Positions 23,640 to 24,264 of a stretch of DNA of 24,264 nt are shown one piece after another. Origin of the DNA: PCC-7336 sp039817825 (lineage in GTDB: Bacteria > Cyanobacteriota > Cyanobacteriia > Thermostichales > PCC-7336). The translations under genes were made by a program, and so were the position numbers. Each line of letters starts with the position of its first letter. Position 1 is the stretch's first letter. The stretch is from the NCBI GenBank assembly GCA_039817825.1, contig JBCBVA010000055.1:1-24264 (forward strand), written 5' to 3'. The notes under the pieces are model-generated. The model saw only the letters and a list, made by a program, of their open reading frames with translations, had not been told where the DNA came from and did no database searches.

Positions 23640-23744
23640 AATAGCAAACCGCTGGCAGGTCGAGAGGGGTAGGGCGACTCTATTCCTTACGGGATTATGG
23701 AAACAGACTTGAAAAATTGCTTAGCAATTTGCCTAAAGCGATGT
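23640..23744 (+). repeat. Interspersed repeat copy 4 (105 nt, subfamily B)
   Basis: Begins AATAGCAAACCGCTGGCAGG and ends GCCTAAAGCGATGT. It aligns without gaps to copy 5, sharing GAAAA and GCTTAGC blocks near the right end. The end inverted repeat holds at 8 of 10 positions. Its last base touches the stop codon of the channel gene. Confidence 0.55.
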
Positions 23745-24264
23745 TCAGGCCGCATCTCGATCGATCGCATCTGGTTCACTCACATCTCTCTCACTCACAT
23801 CTCTCTCACTCACATCTCTCTCACTCACATCTCTCTCAACGGCTGTAATGTCAGCCCCTCGATTTAACACAGCACCACATCGGCGGCAAAACACGGCATC
23901 GGCTTCGTGAAAGGCCAGCCCACATTGGTTACAAGCCGTTTCTAGCGGGGCTCGCGATCTCGCCAATCGCTGAATCAAATCTCCAATTTGCCAGGGTACT
24001 AATGCAATGCCGGTCAAAATCATCAGGACAGTAAACAGACGGCCGCCGTCCGATACTGGAGTGACATCGCCGTACCCGACGGTGGTCATGGTGACGACAG
24101 AAAAGTAAAAGGCGTCTAGAAAGGTACGGAACGTGGCGGGGTTAATCGCATGCTCCATCTCGTAGATCAGCCCCGCGTAGACAAAGACGATCGCTGGACG
24201 AACAACAGCGAACGAGCCGATCGCGTCATCATTGCTCGTATTATCTTTACTCTGTTTGCGATCG
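23745..24264 (-). CDS. Potassium-channel pore protein with zinc ribbon, partial at the right edge
   Basis: The frame is open to the window edge; 172 codons are visible and the start lies outside, so the ATG at 24158 is internal. A membrane helix (AVVRPAIVFVYAGLIYEM) is followed by the pore loop SVVTMTTVGYGDVTP, with the K+ selectivity filter TVGYGD, and by a second helix (LFTVLMILTGIALVPWQI). This is the two-helix pore unit of K+ channels; more helices may precede it. After the pore comes a zinc ribbon CNQCGLAFHEADAVFCRRCG (two CxxC knuckles), a combination I associate with a group of cyanobacterial channels. The tail is four exact copies of the pentapeptide VSERD, from a perfect 15-bp repeat, then VSEPDAIDRDAA. 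The stop codon abuts interspersed repeat copy 4. Confidence 0.85.
   Translation of the reverse strand, partial: DRKQSKDNTSNDDAIGSFAVVRPAIVFVYAGLIYEMEHAINPATFRTFLDAFYFSVVTMTTVGYGDVTPVSDGGRLFTVLMILTGIALVPWQIGDLIQRLARSRAPLETACNQCGLAFHEADAVFCRRCGAVLNRGADITAVERDVSERDVSERDVSERDVSEPDAIDRDAA
23776..23835. repeat. Perfect 15-bp tandem repeat, four copies, in the channel gene tail
   Basis: TCACTCACATCTCTC is repeated four times without a mismatch (starts 23776, 23791, 23806, 23821). Exact identity implies recent expansion; the copy number probably differs between strains. Confidence 0.92.

Noticed and set aside
23776..23835. CRISPR-like array
   Set aside because: The units are directly adjacent 15-mers with no spacers and lie in frame inside a gene.

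Overview
The window looks like chromosomal DNA from a cyanobacterium. It carries a phosphoribulokinase with the four redox-type cysteines of oxygenic phototrophs, a cyanobacterial-type glycogen synthase, a DUF2288 protein, and more than a dozen copies of the HIP1 octamer GCGATCGC. No rRNA, tRNA, CRISPR array, transposase or phage gene was found. I cannot name the species from sequence alone.

Layout. Positions 1-221 (minus) hold the N-terminus of a Wzz/Wzc-type polysaccharide chain-length protein. A 1.1-kb non-coding stretch follows, rich in short tandem repeats. A HAD-family protein resembling mannosyl-3-phosphoglycerate phosphatase but lacking its nucleophile lies at 1308-2144 (plus). From 12459 down to 2214 there is a long minus-strand gene run: UDP-glucose dehydrogenase, two COG4671-type glycosyltransferases, a GT4 and a GT2 glycosyltransferase, a 22-codon leader ORF, an ABC half-transporter, and a two-part histidine phosphatase. 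This reads as a system that makes UDP-glucuronate, assembles a glycan or glycolipid and exports it; the product is unknown. A hairpin plus T6 tract just upstream of the first gene suggests transcription attenuation or a short leader RNA.

The right half holds a frameshifted glycogen synthase (13437-14898), an arsenite methyltransferase (15257-16447), a sodium/calcium exchanger (minus), a lipoprotein, an exported beta-rich protein, a DUF2288 protein (minus), prk with a likely terminator, cinA (minus), and a two-helix potassium-channel domain with a zinc ribbon running off the right edge (minus).

Two signals are not explained by the genes. First, five copies of an interspersed repeat of 105-106 nt lie in five different intergenic spaces. 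They align almost without gaps, have inverted-repeat ends, and four of the five end 0-26 nt from the stop codon of an oppositely oriented gene. Second, there are at least eight short tandem-repeat loci whose period is a multiple of three (15, 18 or 24 bp), even where no gene is credible; one is the leader ORF that overlaps the ABC transporter start by ATGA.

All identifications rest on reading motifs by eye; no database search was possible.
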